Shown: positions 5,700 to 12,509, counted from the stretch's first letter. The stretch is 12,509 nt of DNA from DATLZB01 sp035574175 (GCA_035574175.1 DATLZB010000141.1:1-12509), one strand, 5' to 3'. Numbers and translations: made by a program. Notes: generated by a model not told the origin, from the letters alone.

Positions 5700-6806
5700 A
5701 TGTCGCAGCGCGCACCGAAGCACAGCGATCCGCCGGCTGAACCTGTCCGGATCGCGATTGCCGCGGCGTCCGATCTCTTGGCGCGATCCAGCCAGGTCGG
5801 GATTGTTGGCCTTTTTCTGATTGCCATTGTTTGGTGCGCCCATGTCGCACAGCCCGTCGTCGTCCCGGTTCTTCTGGCCTGGGTGATCGCCACTATTGCC
5901 GGTCCGCCTATTGGTTTCCTGCAGGAGCGCGGAGTGCCCCGTGTCGTTTCCGCCATTTTGGTTACCTGCTCGCTTGTGGTGGTGTTGCTCATATTGCTGT
6001 TCCTGCTGTCGGCGCCTTTGACCTATTGGATCGGCCGGGCGACCGAGCTGGGTATGCTGATCAAGCAAAAACTCCAGGTGATGAGCGAGCCCCTGGCTTT
6101 TCTTGATGAAATACGAAAATCGGTGAGCGCGGTGGCCGGTGCAGAACCCGGCGCGATAAAGGTCGAGCAGCCCGCCGCCAACGTGTTCTCCACGCTCTTC
6201 GCCATTCTGACGCCCGCCGTGGGCCAGACCATCCTCTTCGTCGGCGCGTTCCTGTTTCAGTTGATCTACTGGGAACGAATCCAAAAAGCGGCGGTCCTGC
6301 TGCTCCGCGACCGGAGCACTCGGCTTGCCGCCTTGCGGACGCTGAAGGAGATCAATGGCAACATGTCGACCTACTTCAGCACATTGACGATCGTGAACGT
6401 TTGTCTGGCGGCGGTGACGGTGCTGCTGACTTGGCTCGTCGGTCTCCCCAATCCACTGCTTTGGGGCGTTCTCGCGGGATTGATGAACTACATCCCCTAT
6501 TTGGGCCCCGCGATCGTCGTCGGGACGCTGTCGGTGGTCGGTCTGATTGCGCTTCCCACGCTGGGTGAGGCCGCCGTCGCCCCGCTCATCTACGTCGCCA
6601 TCGCAACGCTGGAAGGTTATTTCATCACGCCGGCCATAATGGGCAAGCGCCTCGAACTCAACCCCTTCGGCGTGTTCTTGGCGATTGCCTTCTGCGCCTG
6701 GCTGTGGGGGCCGATAGGCGCCTTTCTGGCCGTCCCGCTGCTGATCGCCGTTACCGTTGCGTCCGATCACCTCTTCCTTGACGAGGCACCCGATCTTCCT
6801 GAATGA
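5700..6806 (+). CDS. AI-2E family transporter (permease)
   Basis: A 368-residue inner-membrane protein with the AI-2E (TqsA/PerM/YdiK) layout. There are paired N-terminal helices (about 33-70), a third (about 83-105), and an amphipathic segment (about 110-165). A helix at about 170-190 precedes the C-terminal bundle with the signature GLMNYIPYLGP at 260-270. The sequence then runs through GYFITPAIMGKRLELNPFG to a final helix ending near 353. Members export autoinducer-2 or other small solutes, and some act in Na+/H+ exchange; the substrate here is unknown. ATG 5700 follows AGGCGAG and lies downstream of the EcfG-type promoter. The gene seems to be a single unit; the following orphan gene has its own possible promoter. 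Placement in the stress island suggests a role in osmotic or pH stress (inference). Confidence 0.9.
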   Translation: MSQRAPKHSDPPAEPVRIAIAAASDLLARSSQVGIVGLFLIAIVWCAHVAQPVVVPVLLAWVIATIAGPPIGFLQERGVPRVVSAILVTCSLVVVLLILLFLLSAPLTYWIGRATELGMLIKQKLQVMSEPLAFLDEIRKSVSAVAGAEPGAIKVEQPAANVFSTLFAILTPAVGQTILFVGAFLFQLIYWERIQKAAVLLLRDRSTRLAALRTLKEINGNMSTYFSTLTIVNVCLAAVTVLLTWLVGLPNPLLWGVLAGLMNYIPYLGPAIVVGTLSVVGLIALPTLGEAAVAPLIYVAIATLEGYFITPAIMGKRLELNPFGVFLAIAFCAWLWGPIGAFLAVPLLIAVTVASDHLFLDEAPDLPE

Positions 6807-6822
6807 GCGCCGAACCGCCACG

Positions 6823-6847
6823 GGAACTTCCGCCTCGCCTCGTGGTT
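6823..6847 (+). promoter_or_regulatory. Possible EcfG-type promoter of the orphan gene (one mismatch)
   Basis: GGAAC (6823-6827), 16 bases, GGTT (6844-6847); only the first base of the -10 differs. The predicted leader to ATG 6939 is about 85 bases. The same stretch contains GGGAAC (6822-6827) and GTTCCC (6853-6858), an inverted repeat that could instead be the 3' hairpin of the permease transcript. Confidence 0.42.
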
Positions 6848-6938
6848 TCCCGTTCCCATTAAGGATTAAGGATCTGGCGCGACAAAATGCGGCTTTTCCA
6901 GCCGGCAGGCGCCTCACAGCAACGAGTTGAGAAGCTTC

Positions 6939-7190
6939 ATGTCACCCTTTGCACCGCGCAAACTCGCGGCGGACTTCTGGACCGACACCTATCGCGGGAC
7001 CCGCATCTCGATCTTTCGGCGCCACGGCGCATGGCATGTGTATCTCGACGACGTGCTGCAGCACGACATCGTGTTCGACTCGGCCGGCTCAGCCGCGTTC
7101 TGGCTGATCAACCGGGTCGATCTGCGAAACGTTCCGCCTCTCCCCTCTGTCGGAAACCGAGCCGTTAGGCCGCGCCCGCCCTGCGATTAG
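6939..7190 (+). CDS. Small protein of unknown function
   Basis: An 83-residue protein I do not recognise as a named family. It opens MSPFAPRKLAADFWTDTYRG and continues with a strand-rich ISIFRRHGAWHVYLDDVLQ and an Ala/Phe/Trp helix (AAFWLINRVD). The tail is Pro/Arg-rich and looks unstructured. No signal peptide or membrane segment is seen. The first two thirds could form a small alpha/beta domain. GAGAAG lies four bases upstream of ATG 6939; an in-frame TTG at 6927 is less likely. Its last 26 bases overlap the 3' end of the convergent DUF892 gene, so the tail may have been extended by loss of an earlier stop. A variant EcfG-type site lies upstream. Confidence 0.6.
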   Translation: MSPFAPRKLAADFWTDTYRGTRISIFRRHGAWHVYLDDVLQHDIVFDSAGSAAFWLINRVDLRNVPPLPSVGNRAVRPRPPCD

Positions 7191-7659
7191 CCGAGGACTC
7201 GGCGATTTTAGTCAGAAGCCTATCGGCGTTCTTCTCCTGCTCGAGATTCTGCTTGAGCGCCGTTAGCGCGCTCTGGTGGCCGAGCTCCCGCGCCCAAGCG
7301 ATGAGCGTACCGTAACGGCTGATTTCGTAGTGCTCGACGGCTTGGGCGGAACCGATGATGCCGGCGTCCAACACACCGTTGTCGGCGATCTCCTTCATGT
7401 GTGCCTTGGCCTCAGCGATGATGCCCTCGACGGCCTCGCACCTCTTGCCGCGGGCCGGCGCATCGAGCAGCTTGAACACCTGCTCGAGCCGCTCGAGCTG
7501 ACCTTCGGTCTCTTTGCGGTGCTTCTCGAGCGCCTCCTTCAGCTCCTGGGACTTGGCCTTGTTCGCCATGGTGGGCAATGCCTTCAGGATTTGCTTCTCG
7601 GCATAGTAGATGTCCTTCAGGGTCTCAACGAACAGATCGTCCATCGACTTGACGGTCAT
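7165..7659 (-). CDS. DUF892 (YciE/YciF-like) ferritin-like protein
   Basis: A 164-residue four-helix-bundle protein of the DUF892 family, with family landmarks: MDDLFVETLKDIYYAEKQIL at the N-terminus, EKHRKETEGQLERLEQVF in helix two, and AQAVEHYEISRYGTLIAWA in helix three. QEKNADRLLTKIA closes the last helix. The Glu and His residues in these helices are the candidate di-metal ligands of the ferritin-like fold. Members are stress-induced in enterobacteria and rhizobia; iron or peroxide handling is suspected. ATG 7659 has GGAG upstream, and the exact EcfG-type promoter at 7698-7722 excludes the longer frame that opens at 7710. It is divergent from DUF421 and convergent with the orphan gene, with a 26-base overlap. 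Confidence 0.9.
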   Translation of the reverse strand: MTVKSMDDLFVETLKDIYYAEKQILKALPTMANKAKSQELKEALEKHRKETEGQLERLEQVFKLLDAPARGKRCEAVEGIIAEAKAHMKEIADNGVLDAGIIGSAQAVEHYEISRYGTLIAWARELGHQSALTALKQNLEQEKNADRLLTKIAESSANRRAGAA

Positions 7660-7697
7660 GGCTCTGCTCTCCGTATCAGTGGGTTCAACCGGAGCAC

Positions 7698-7722
7698 AAC
7701 GCGACAGCAAAAGGTCGGTTCC
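7698..7722 (-). promoter_or_regulatory. EcfG-type promoter of the DUF892 gene
   Basis: On the minus strand GGAAC (7722-7718), 16 bases, CGTT (7701-7698), an exact match. The expected leader is about 32 bases to ATG 7659. Confidence 0.87.
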
Positions 7723-7743
7723 GGGGTCGCCGAGCAGCCGGCT

Positions 7744-7769
7744 CGAACCAAACGGATTGTGGGCGCGTT
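7744..7769 (+). promoter_or_regulatory. Possible EcfG-type promoter of the DUF421 gene (one mismatch)
   Basis: CGAAC (7744-7748), 17 bases, CGTT (7766-7769). The -10 is exact and the -35 differs in its first base. The leader would be about 47 bases. It is placed back to back with the DUF892 promoter, as nepR and the PRC-barrel gene are. Confidence 0.5.
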
Positions 7770-7822
7770 TCCTGACCGGAACCGACCGCCCGTTCGAACC
7801 TCATCGTCCCCGAGGCCATGCC

Positions 7823-8296
7823 ATGCTCATGCCATCCACCGGCGTCGGCGAAATCATCGCCCGCGTACTGATCGTCTATGCCTTTCTCCTCATCCTGCTC
7901 AGGTTCATTGGGAAAAAGCACGTTGGAGAACTGGCCCCGTTCGACCTCCTCGTGCTGCTTATCCTCAGCGAATGTGTGCAGGGCTCGCTGACAGCCGGCG
8001 ATAATTCGCTAACCGGCGGATTGATCGCGGTCGCTACGCTGTTCGCTGCCAACCAGTTCATCGACTACGTGTCGTGGCGCAGCAAGCGGGCGGAACGCAC
8101 GCTCGAGGGAACGCCGCGCATGCTCGTGCGCAACGGGCGCGTGTACCGAGCGGTCATGGCGCGGGAGCGGATCACAAACTCGGAGCTGCTCGAGGCCGTG
8201 CGCAAGGCGGGTTGCACCTCGATTAGAAAGGTGCGCTATGCCGTGCTAGAGAACGACGGCAACATCACCGTCGGCCTGCGCGGCGAATGCTCGTGA
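7823..8296 (+). CDS. DUF421 domain membrane protein (YetF-like)
   Basis: A 157-residue protein with an N-terminal membrane part of about three helices (residues 9-75) and a C-terminal cytoplasmic alpha/beta domain (about 90-157). Landmarks of DUF421 are LLRFIGKKHVGELAPFDLLV early on, NSLTGGLIAVATLF in the third helix, then EGTPRMLVRNGRV and KVRYAVLENDGNITV in the soluble domain. YetF/DUF421 proteins have unknown function; some relatives affect envelope stress and spore germination. ATG 7823 has GAGG seven bases upstream; another in-frame ATG is at 7829. The protein is at the short end for the family but has both parts intact. A one-mismatch EcfG-type site lies upstream. Confidence 0.87.
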   Translation: MLMPSTGVGEIIARVLIVYAFLLILLRFIGKKHVGELAPFDLLVLLILSECVQGSLTAGDNSLTGGLIAVATLFAANQFIDYVSWRSKRAERTLEGTPRMLVRNGRVYRAVMARERITNSELLEAVRKAGCTSIRKVRYAVLENDGNITVGLRGECS

Positions 8297-8490
8297 CGAC
8301 CTGCGCAAGTTCCGGGTTCCGGGGTCTCATTGGGCCCGGTCATTGGGTCCGGTGGCCAAATTCCCAGCTCGATCAACGACCCGATGGAGACGCGCTCGGC
8401 GCCGAGGAGGTTCATGAGGACGAGCCTCGCGCCCGATCGGCTTGAGCCGTCGCTCGCAGCGCGTGTAAGGGTGCGCCGCACCGCGCGCGT
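8297..8490. other. Intergenic region between converging genes, with a 13-base tandem repeat
   Basis: No gene is supported here. It holds two adjacent copies of CATTGGG(C/T)CCGGT at 8328-8340 and 8341-8353 with one difference, preceded by a doubled GTTCCGG. A small hairpin GGTGC/GCACC lies at 8470-8482. Both flanking genes end here, so it probably contains their 3' ends. Confidence 0.5.
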
Positions 8491-8724
8491 TCACCGCGCT
8501 GCGAGGACCTCCAATCCAGACGCAGTGAGCTTCACGGCGTCCCCGTCCTTGAAAGTCACGAAGCGCTTGCGCTTGAGGCTGCGCAAGGCCGTGGCACAGT
8601 TCACCCGCGGCGCATCATCCAGCTCTACGAGCAACTTGCCGATGCTCATGAACTCGCCACGGTCGCAGGCGGACCTCGCCAGCACTCGCAGCACTTCGAG
8701 CTCTGCTGCAGGAACCTGACTCAT
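8491..8724 (-). CDS. Small winged-helix-like protein
   Basis: A 77-residue protein: MSQVPAAELEVLRVLARSAC, then EFMSIGKLLVELD, a helix with NCATALRSLKRKRFV, and a final hairpin FVTFKDGDAVKLTASGLEVL. The helix-turn-helix-like spacing followed by a basic helix and a short beta hairpin resembles a minimal winged-helix DNA-binding domain, of the size of small transcription regulators. The exact family is not recognised. ATG 8724 has a full AAGGAGG seven bases upstream, the best ribosome site in the window. The same frame is open far upstream, with a second good start at 9006 under an exact EcfG-type promoter, so both a short and a long form are possible. It is convergent with DUF421. Confidence 0.7.
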   Translation of the reverse strand: MSQVPAAELEVLRVLARSACDRGEFMSIGKLLVELDDAPRVNCATALRSLKRKRFVTFKDGDAVKLTASGLEVLAAR

Positions 8725-9006
8725 GGTTGCCCTCCTTACCAGCGCGTGGGAAAGGTCGCGGGCCGGCGCGGCGGCCTCGATGCTTAGCGGCGTACTGCCA
8801 TGACTAATTGCGCCCGGGCTGCGGGCCCCATCTACCGGTGGCGGAAGGGGTGGATCGGGCATTGGCACGTCGGTCGGGTCGCGAACGGGATCGCGCTCCG
8901 GCTCACCTTGCGGCGGCGGAGTAAGCGACCGGTCCGCACCGGGATCGCGACCCGGACCGGGCGGCCGGTTGACAACCCAGAGAGGCCTATGCGCGGTCAC
9001 AAGCAT
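8725..9006 (-). other. Proline-rich in-frame extension upstream of the winged-helix gene (possible long form or separate small gene)
   Basis: From ATG 9006 (GGAG seven bases upstream) the minus strand reads MLVTAHRPLWVVNRPPGPG. It then continues with repeated Arg-Asp-Pro and Pro-Pro-Pro motifs (about residues 17-60) and a less ordered stretch, without a stop, straight into the winged-helix protein. A single product would be 171 residues. The transcript would be driven by the exact EcfG-type site at 9037-9061. The Pro/Asp-rich part looks like a disordered segment and has no signal peptide. It may be a separate small gene that lost its stop codon, a true N-terminal extension, or untranslated leader. 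Confidence 0.4.
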
Positions 9007-9036
9007 GTATTCGCTCCGCTCGCCCGACATTGGGCT

Positions 9037-9061
9037 AACGAGCGGATGCACATACGGTTCC
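9037..9061 (-). promoter_or_regulatory. EcfG-type promoter upstream of the proline-rich/winged-helix frame
   Basis: On the minus strand GGAAC (9061-9057), 16 bases, CGTT (9040-9037), an exact match placed 15 bases after the stop of the hybrid kinase gene. Transcription would start near 9030 and serve ATG 9006 and ATG 8724. Confidence 0.82.
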
Positions 9062-9075
9062 CAGTGGCTCGCTGC

Positions 9076-10968
9076 TCAGCAGCGCGCCTCTCGCGCAGCA
9101 CCCTCCTGGGCAGCGCGGCTGCCCTCGGCAACAAGTCGCTCGATGGTCTGCCGAATTACATCCATAGCGTAGGGCTTGTTGAGCCGTGGCACGTGGCGCA
9201 GGTGTTCCGGCAGTATGGTGGAATCAGTGTAGCCGGTGGCGAATACGAAGGGGATTTGCCGCGCAAGCAGAATTTCCGCGATCGAAGCGCTGGTCTCGCT
9301 GCCGAGGCGCACATCGACCAAGGCCGCGTCGATCTGCTCGCTCCGGGCAAGGGCAGCGCCCTCCTGCAGCGTCCGACCCGGTCCCACAACGTGATAGCCG
9401 TTTTCCTCAAGATCCATTTGCAGTTGCAGAGCGACCAGACCCTCGTCCTCGACCAGCAGAACGCGTGGACCTCCAGCGGGCCCGCAGCGCGCCTCGGGCT
9501 CAATCACGGTCAACGCCGATGAATCGCTCGTCACGGTCGGCGGAGCACTCGCCTCAAATGTACCCTCGAGACGGTAGATGAAGCCGTCCTCGGCAAACCG
9601 GCACTCGGGAACGGCGCCAATCTCGCGGGCCGCCGTTTTCAGCACGCTGAGGCCGAAACCGCTCGTCACCGGCTGCCTGACCGGCGGCCCGCCGCTCTCC
9701 TTCCAGAGCAAGCTGTTCATCGGACCGGCCCCCGAACCCTTCGACCAAGAGACACTGACGCGTCCAGTCGGCACCGACAAGGCCCCGTGCTTCATGGCAT
9801 TGGTGGCGAGCTCGTGCAGAATGAGCGTCAGCGACTGGGTGAGCTCCGGCCTGACGACGATGGGCGGGCCCTCGATGCTGATGCTGCGTTCGCCCTGTAC
9901 CTTAAACGCGGCCAGGCACTCGGTGACGAGATCAAAGAGGGTGGTCCCGCTCCAAGCGCTGCGCCGCAGCAGTCCATGGGCCTTCGACATGGCGTGGATG
10001 CGGCCTTCGAGCATCTTCACGAAGTCTTCCACCGAGGTGGCGCTCAGGCTCGACAGGCGGGCGATGGCGTTGACGTTCTCGAGAATGTTTTTTACCCGGT
10101 GGTCAAGCTCTTCCATCAGGAGTTTCTGCCGCTCCTCGGTGCGCTTGCGGGCGGTGATGTCGAGGATGGTCCCCATCAGCCTGCACCCTCCTGCACTGCC
10201 GGCTGCGGTGTGCATGACCTGTCCGCGGTCGAGCCACCAACGGGTCTTGCCGTCGCGGCGGATCACCTTGAACTCGATCTCGCGGCGGCCCTCCCCTTCG
10301 GCGGTACCCAGCATGTGCTCTCGCACGCGATCACGGTGGTCGGGATGGACAAATTCGAGCGCCCGCTCGAGCGTGAGCGGCTCGTCCTCGGCCATGCCGA
10401 CCATGCGTCTCAGGTGCGACGACCAGTAGAACTGCCCGGCCGCGGCATTGTAGTCGTAGGTACCAAATCCCGCCGCCTCGCTGGCCAATCGCAGCCGCTC
10501 CATCGAGGTCTCAAGCGCAGCGGTGCGCTCCAAAACCCGCCGCTCCAGCTCGTCGTTGAGCTGCTCGAGCTGACGCGTCTTGCGGTAGAGCTCGACGAAG
10601 ATCTTCACCTTGGCGCGTAGGATTTCGGGGATGACCGGGACCGGCACATAGTCGACCGCCCCCGATTCGTAGCCGCGCACCCGGTCCAAATCCGACAGGT
10701 GAATGGCCGATATGAAAATAATCGCCGTTTTCTGGTAGCGCGGATGCTCCCGCAGCATTCTCGCGAGCTCGAAGCCATCGAGCTCGGGCATGCAGACGTC
10801 GACCAGAACGAGAGCCACTTCGGTCTTCAGCAGAAGCTCAAGCGCCTCCCGCGCGGAGCCGGCCTTTATCAGATTCTCGCCAAGCTCCTTGAGGATGACC
10901 TCGTAGCTCAGAAGCTTCGACGGCTGGTCGTCGACCAGCAGAATGTTGACGGGAGCGTTCGTCGTCAT
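9076..10968 (-). CDS. REC-PAS-HWE-REC hybrid histidine kinase
   Basis: A 630-residue soluble protein. Receiver 1 is at about 5-122 (VNILLVDDQ, phospho-Asp 57 in LVDVCMPELDG), followed by a coiled coil (about 128-160) and a PAS domain (about 160-275, ending LDITARKR). The HWE transmitter has His 290 in ELDHRVKNILENV, N-box HELATNAMKHGALS (His 385, Asn 390) and Trp 422 in LLWKESGGPP. Receiver 2 is at about 502-612 (VEDEG, Asp 552, Lys 598) and carries PFVFATGY at 573-580, the FAT-G-U/Y motif of receivers tied to the general stress response (SdrG/MrrA class). In receiver 1 the usual Lys-Pro position reads VPVPVIP, so the conserved Lys seems lost. ATG 10968 begins 14 bases after the stop of the upstream kinase gene, with no clear Shine-Dalgarno, so translation is probably coupled. 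The input signal is unknown. Confidence 0.9.
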   Translation of the reverse strand: MTTNAPVNILLVDDQPSKLLSYEVILKELGENLIKAGSAREALELLLKTEVALVLVDVCMPELDGFELARMLREHPRYQKTAIIFISAIHLSDLDRVRGYESGAVDYVPVPVIPEILRAKVKIFVELYRKTRQLEQLNDELERRVLERTAALETSMERLRLASEAAGFGTYDYNAAAGQFYWSSHLRRMVGMAEDEPLTLERALEFVHPDHRDRVREHMLGTAEGEGRREIEFKVIRRDGKTRWWLDRGQVMHTAAGSAGGCRLMGTILDITARKRTEERQKLLMEELDHRVKNILENVNAIARLSSLSATSVEDFVKMLEGRIHAMSKAHGLLRRSAWSGTTLFDLVTECLAAFKVQGERSISIEGPPIVVRPELTQSLTLILHELATNAMKHGALSVPTGRVSVSWSKGSGAGPMNSLLWKESGGPPVRQPVTSGFGLSVLKTAAREIGAVPECRFAEDGFIYRLEGTFEASAPPTVTSDSSALTVIEPEARCGPAGGPRVLLVEDEGLVALQLQMDLEENGYHVVGPGRTLQEGAALARSEQIDAALVDVRLGSETSASIAEILLARQIPFVFATGYTDSTILPEHLRHVPRLNKPYAMDVIRQTIERLVAEGSRAAQEGAAREARC

Positions 10969-10982
10969 GGCGAAAGTATCCG

Positions 10983-12509
10983 CTAGCGATGCAGCCACAT
11001 CCGCAGTGCAGCGAGCAGCTGCTCGGTGTTGACCGGCTTGGCGAGGTAGTCGGAGGCGCCGGCTGCGATGCACTTCTCCCTGTCACCCTTCATCGCCTTG
11101 GCCGTGAGCGCAATGATAGGCAGCTTGCGCAAGGCCGTATCCTTGCGGATTTCGTGCATGGTCTGATAGCCGTCCATATCTGGCATCATGATGTCCATCA
11201 GCACCAGCGACACCTGCGGCGTCGATTTCAGGATGTCGATCGCCTCTTTTCCGGTGGTCGCTATGAGCACCCGCATCCCACGCCGTTCCAGCACGCTGCT
11301 CAGCGCGAAGATGTTGCGGGCATCGTCGTCGACGAGCAGCACGGTGCGACCCGCCAGATCTTCGTCTGACGTGTGGAGCCGCTCCAGCATGCGCCGCTTC
11401 TCCGGAGGGAGATCGGAGACGAGCCGGTGCAGAAATAGGGCCGTCTCATCAAGCAGCCGGTCGGGGGATTCGACACCCTTGACGACCACGCTTCTTGCCA
11501 TGCTGTGCAGGTGCGCATCCTCCTCCGGTGTCAACTCGCGCCCGGTAAACACCACTACCGGGATGTTGCCGAGCTCCCGGTCGCAGCGGATCTTCTCGAG
11601 CACGTCGAAACCGCTCATGTCCGGTAACTTGAGGTCGAGCACAACGCAATCGACCGCCTGCTCGCGCATCTTCTCCAGGGCGGACGCTCCGCTGTCGGCG
11701 ACGAGGATGTCGATGTCGTCGTGACCGAGCAGTTCGCTGATGCTCAAGCGCTCGGCCGGGTCGTCCTCCACCACCAGCAGGCGCTTGCGCCGCGGCTCGG
11801 TGAACTCCCTCAAGCGGGCGAGCGCCTGCTGCAGGTCTGCCGGGCTGGCCGGCTTGGTGAGGTAGGCGAAAGCGCCGCGCGACAGGCCGTGCTGGCGATC
11901 CTCCTCAAGCGTGACGATCTGGACTGGGATGTGGCGCGTTGCCGGGTTCTGCTTGAGCTGGCTCAGCACCGTCCAACCCAGCATGTCGGGGAGGAAGACG
12001 TCGAGCGAGATGGCCGTCGGGTGATAATCGTTGGCGAGGGCCAGACCCTCCTCGCCGGTAGCGGCCACCAGCACCTTGAAGCTGCAGTCGCGCGCCAGAT
12101 CGGCCAGGACGCGGGCGTAGTGGGGATCGTCCTCGATGATGAGCAACACCATGTCGCCGGGCTTGAGGTTCTGCCGGTCGTCCGCAACGCTGCCCGCCGG
12201 TGGCTCTTGCAGAAGCCGGTAGCCAGTGGCCTCGGCCAGGGCCGGCTGCTGCGGCATCTGTGCCGCAGCGGCCGAGGAACCCGCGTAGCGCAAGGGTATG
12301 TAGAGCGTGAAGGTACTGCCTTTCCCGGGTGCGCTGCTCAGTTGAATCTCGCCGCCGAGCAGGTTCGCCAGTTCGCGGCTGATGGCAAGGCCGAGGCCGG
12401 TCCCGCCGTACTTTCGGCTCGTGCCCGCGTCTGCCTGCTGGAAAGCCTCGAAGATGATTTTCTGTTTCTCGGCCGAGATGCCGATCCCTGTATCGGTGAC
12501 CTCGAAGGC
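10983..12509 (-). CDS. Hybrid sensor histidine kinase with three receiver domains (5' part outside the window)
   Basis: The visible 508 residues begin inside the ATP-binding domain: DTGIGIS (G1 box), FEAFQQADAGTSRKYGGTGLGLAIS (F and G2 boxes), closing with GKGSTFTLYIP. Three receivers follow, at about 119-237 (Asp in SLDVFLPDM, Lys in LTKPAS), about 242-365 (Asp in VLDLKLPDM, Lys in VVKG), and about 388-508 (Asp in LMDIMMPDMDG, Lys in LAKPVN). All three keep the acidic pocket, Asp and Lys. The ATP-binding boxes are of the classic HisKA type, unlike the HWE kinases nearby. Large hybrid kinases with three C-terminal receivers occur in Rhizobiales, usually with sensor domains upstream, which cannot be seen here. 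A TTG at 12293 is internal and not a start. It is first in the operon with the REC-PAS-HWE-REC gene; the overall role is phosphorelay or phosphate buffering. Confidence 0.9.
   Translation of the reverse strand, partial: AFEVTDTGIGISAEKQKIIFEAFQQADAGTSRKYGGTGLGLAISRELANLLGGEIQLSSAPGKGSTFTLYIPLRYAGSSAAAAQMPQQPALAEATGYRLLQEPPAGSVADDRQNLKPGDMVLLIIEDDPHYARVLADLARDCSFKVLVAATGEEGLALANDYHPTAISLDVFLPDMLGWTVLSQLKQNPATRHIPVQIVTLEEDRQHGLSRGAFAYLTKPASPADLQQALARLREFTEPRRKRLLVVEDDPAERLSISELLGHDDIDILVADSGASALEKMREQAVDCVVLDLKLPDMSGFDVLEKIRCDRELGNIPVVVFTGRELTPEEDAHLHSMARSVVVKGVESPDRLLDETALFLHRLVSDLPPEKRRMLERLHTSDEDLAGRTVLLVDDDARNIFALSSVLERRGMRVLIATTGKEAIDILKSTPQVSLVLMDIMMPDMDGYQTMHEIRKDTALRKLPIIALTAKAMKGDREKCIAAGASDYLAKPVNTEQLLAALRMWLHR

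Noticed and set aside
5562..6917. Minus-strand frame of 451 codons opposite the AI-2E permease
   Set aside because: It is rich in Gln, His and Arg as expected from antisense of hydrophobic codons; the plus strand has the AI-2E signature and a promoter.
7778..7794. GGAAC...CGTT pair upstream of DUF421
   Set aside because: The spacer is only 8 bases, incompatible with sigma-factor binding; the site at 7744-7769 has correct spacing.
8328..8353. Tandem 13-base repeat considered as a CRISPR or insertion footprint
   Set aside because: Only two adjacent copies without spacers and no flanking mobile gene; it is more likely a local slippage duplication. No CRISPR array, tRNA, rRNA or insertion sequence was recognised in the window.
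8236..8481. Minus-strand 81-codon frame in the gap after DUF421
   Set aside because: The piece around LLGAERVSIGSLIELGIWP looks protein-like, but it has no ribosome site, overlaps DUF421 antisense, and I cannot tie it to any family.
9578..10620. Two open plus-strand frames of about 280 codons opposite the hybrid kinase
   Set aside because: Antisense shadows of the REC-PAS-HWE-REC gene; their sequences are low in domain-like features and mirror the codons of the kinase motifs.

Overview
The window is GC-rich and gene-dense. Its gene families point to an alphaproteobacterium, most likely of the order Hyphomicrobiales (Rhizobiales): a NepR/EcfG pair, HWE-family histidine kinases, and DUF1328, DUF892, DUF6496, PRC-barrel and DUF421 proteins. 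I cannot name the genus from sequence alone.

Layout. The left edge holds, on the minus strand, the first codons of an EcfG-type sigma factor and its anti-sigma factor NepR. Going right come an exported PRC-barrel protein (+), a single-domain response regulator (+), and a 25-residue membrane peptide followed by a DUF1328 membrane protein (+). Next, on the minus strand, are a frameshifted remnant of a short-chain dehydrogenase, a small basic DUF6496 protein, an exported SH3-domain protein with an Arg/Glu-rich tail, and a PAS-GAF-PAS-HWE histidine kinase. Then follow an AI-2E family permease (+), a small orphan protein (+), a DUF892 ferritin-like protein (-), a DUF421 membrane protein (+) and a small winged-helix-like protein with a proline-rich in-frame upstream extension (-). 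The right end is a minus-strand phosphorelay operon: a hybrid kinase with three receivers (5' part outside the window), then a REC-PAS-HWE-REC hybrid kinase.

The unifying signal is the promoter of the alphaproteobacterial general stress response. Reading both strands by eye I find seven exact copies of GGAAC-N16/17-CGTT. Each lies between genes and points at a start codon 9 to 60 bases downstream. They precede nepR-ecfG, the PRC-barrel gene, the receiver gene, the 25-aa/DUF1328 pair, the AI-2E permease, DUF892, and the proline-rich/winged-helix gene. Three one-mismatch variants precede the SH3, orphan and DUF421 genes. By rough arithmetic with equal base frequencies, about 0.2 exact sites would be expected in this length on both strands. 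The window therefore looks like a stress-regulon island: the sigma factor and its inhibitor sit beside a set of envelope and ferritin-like effectors and beside HWE kinases, the class known to feed the PhyR-NepR-EcfG partner switch. PhyR itself is not in the window.

The promoter positions also settle several start codons, and they suggest that the receiver gene is read from a leaderless or nearly leaderless mRNA.
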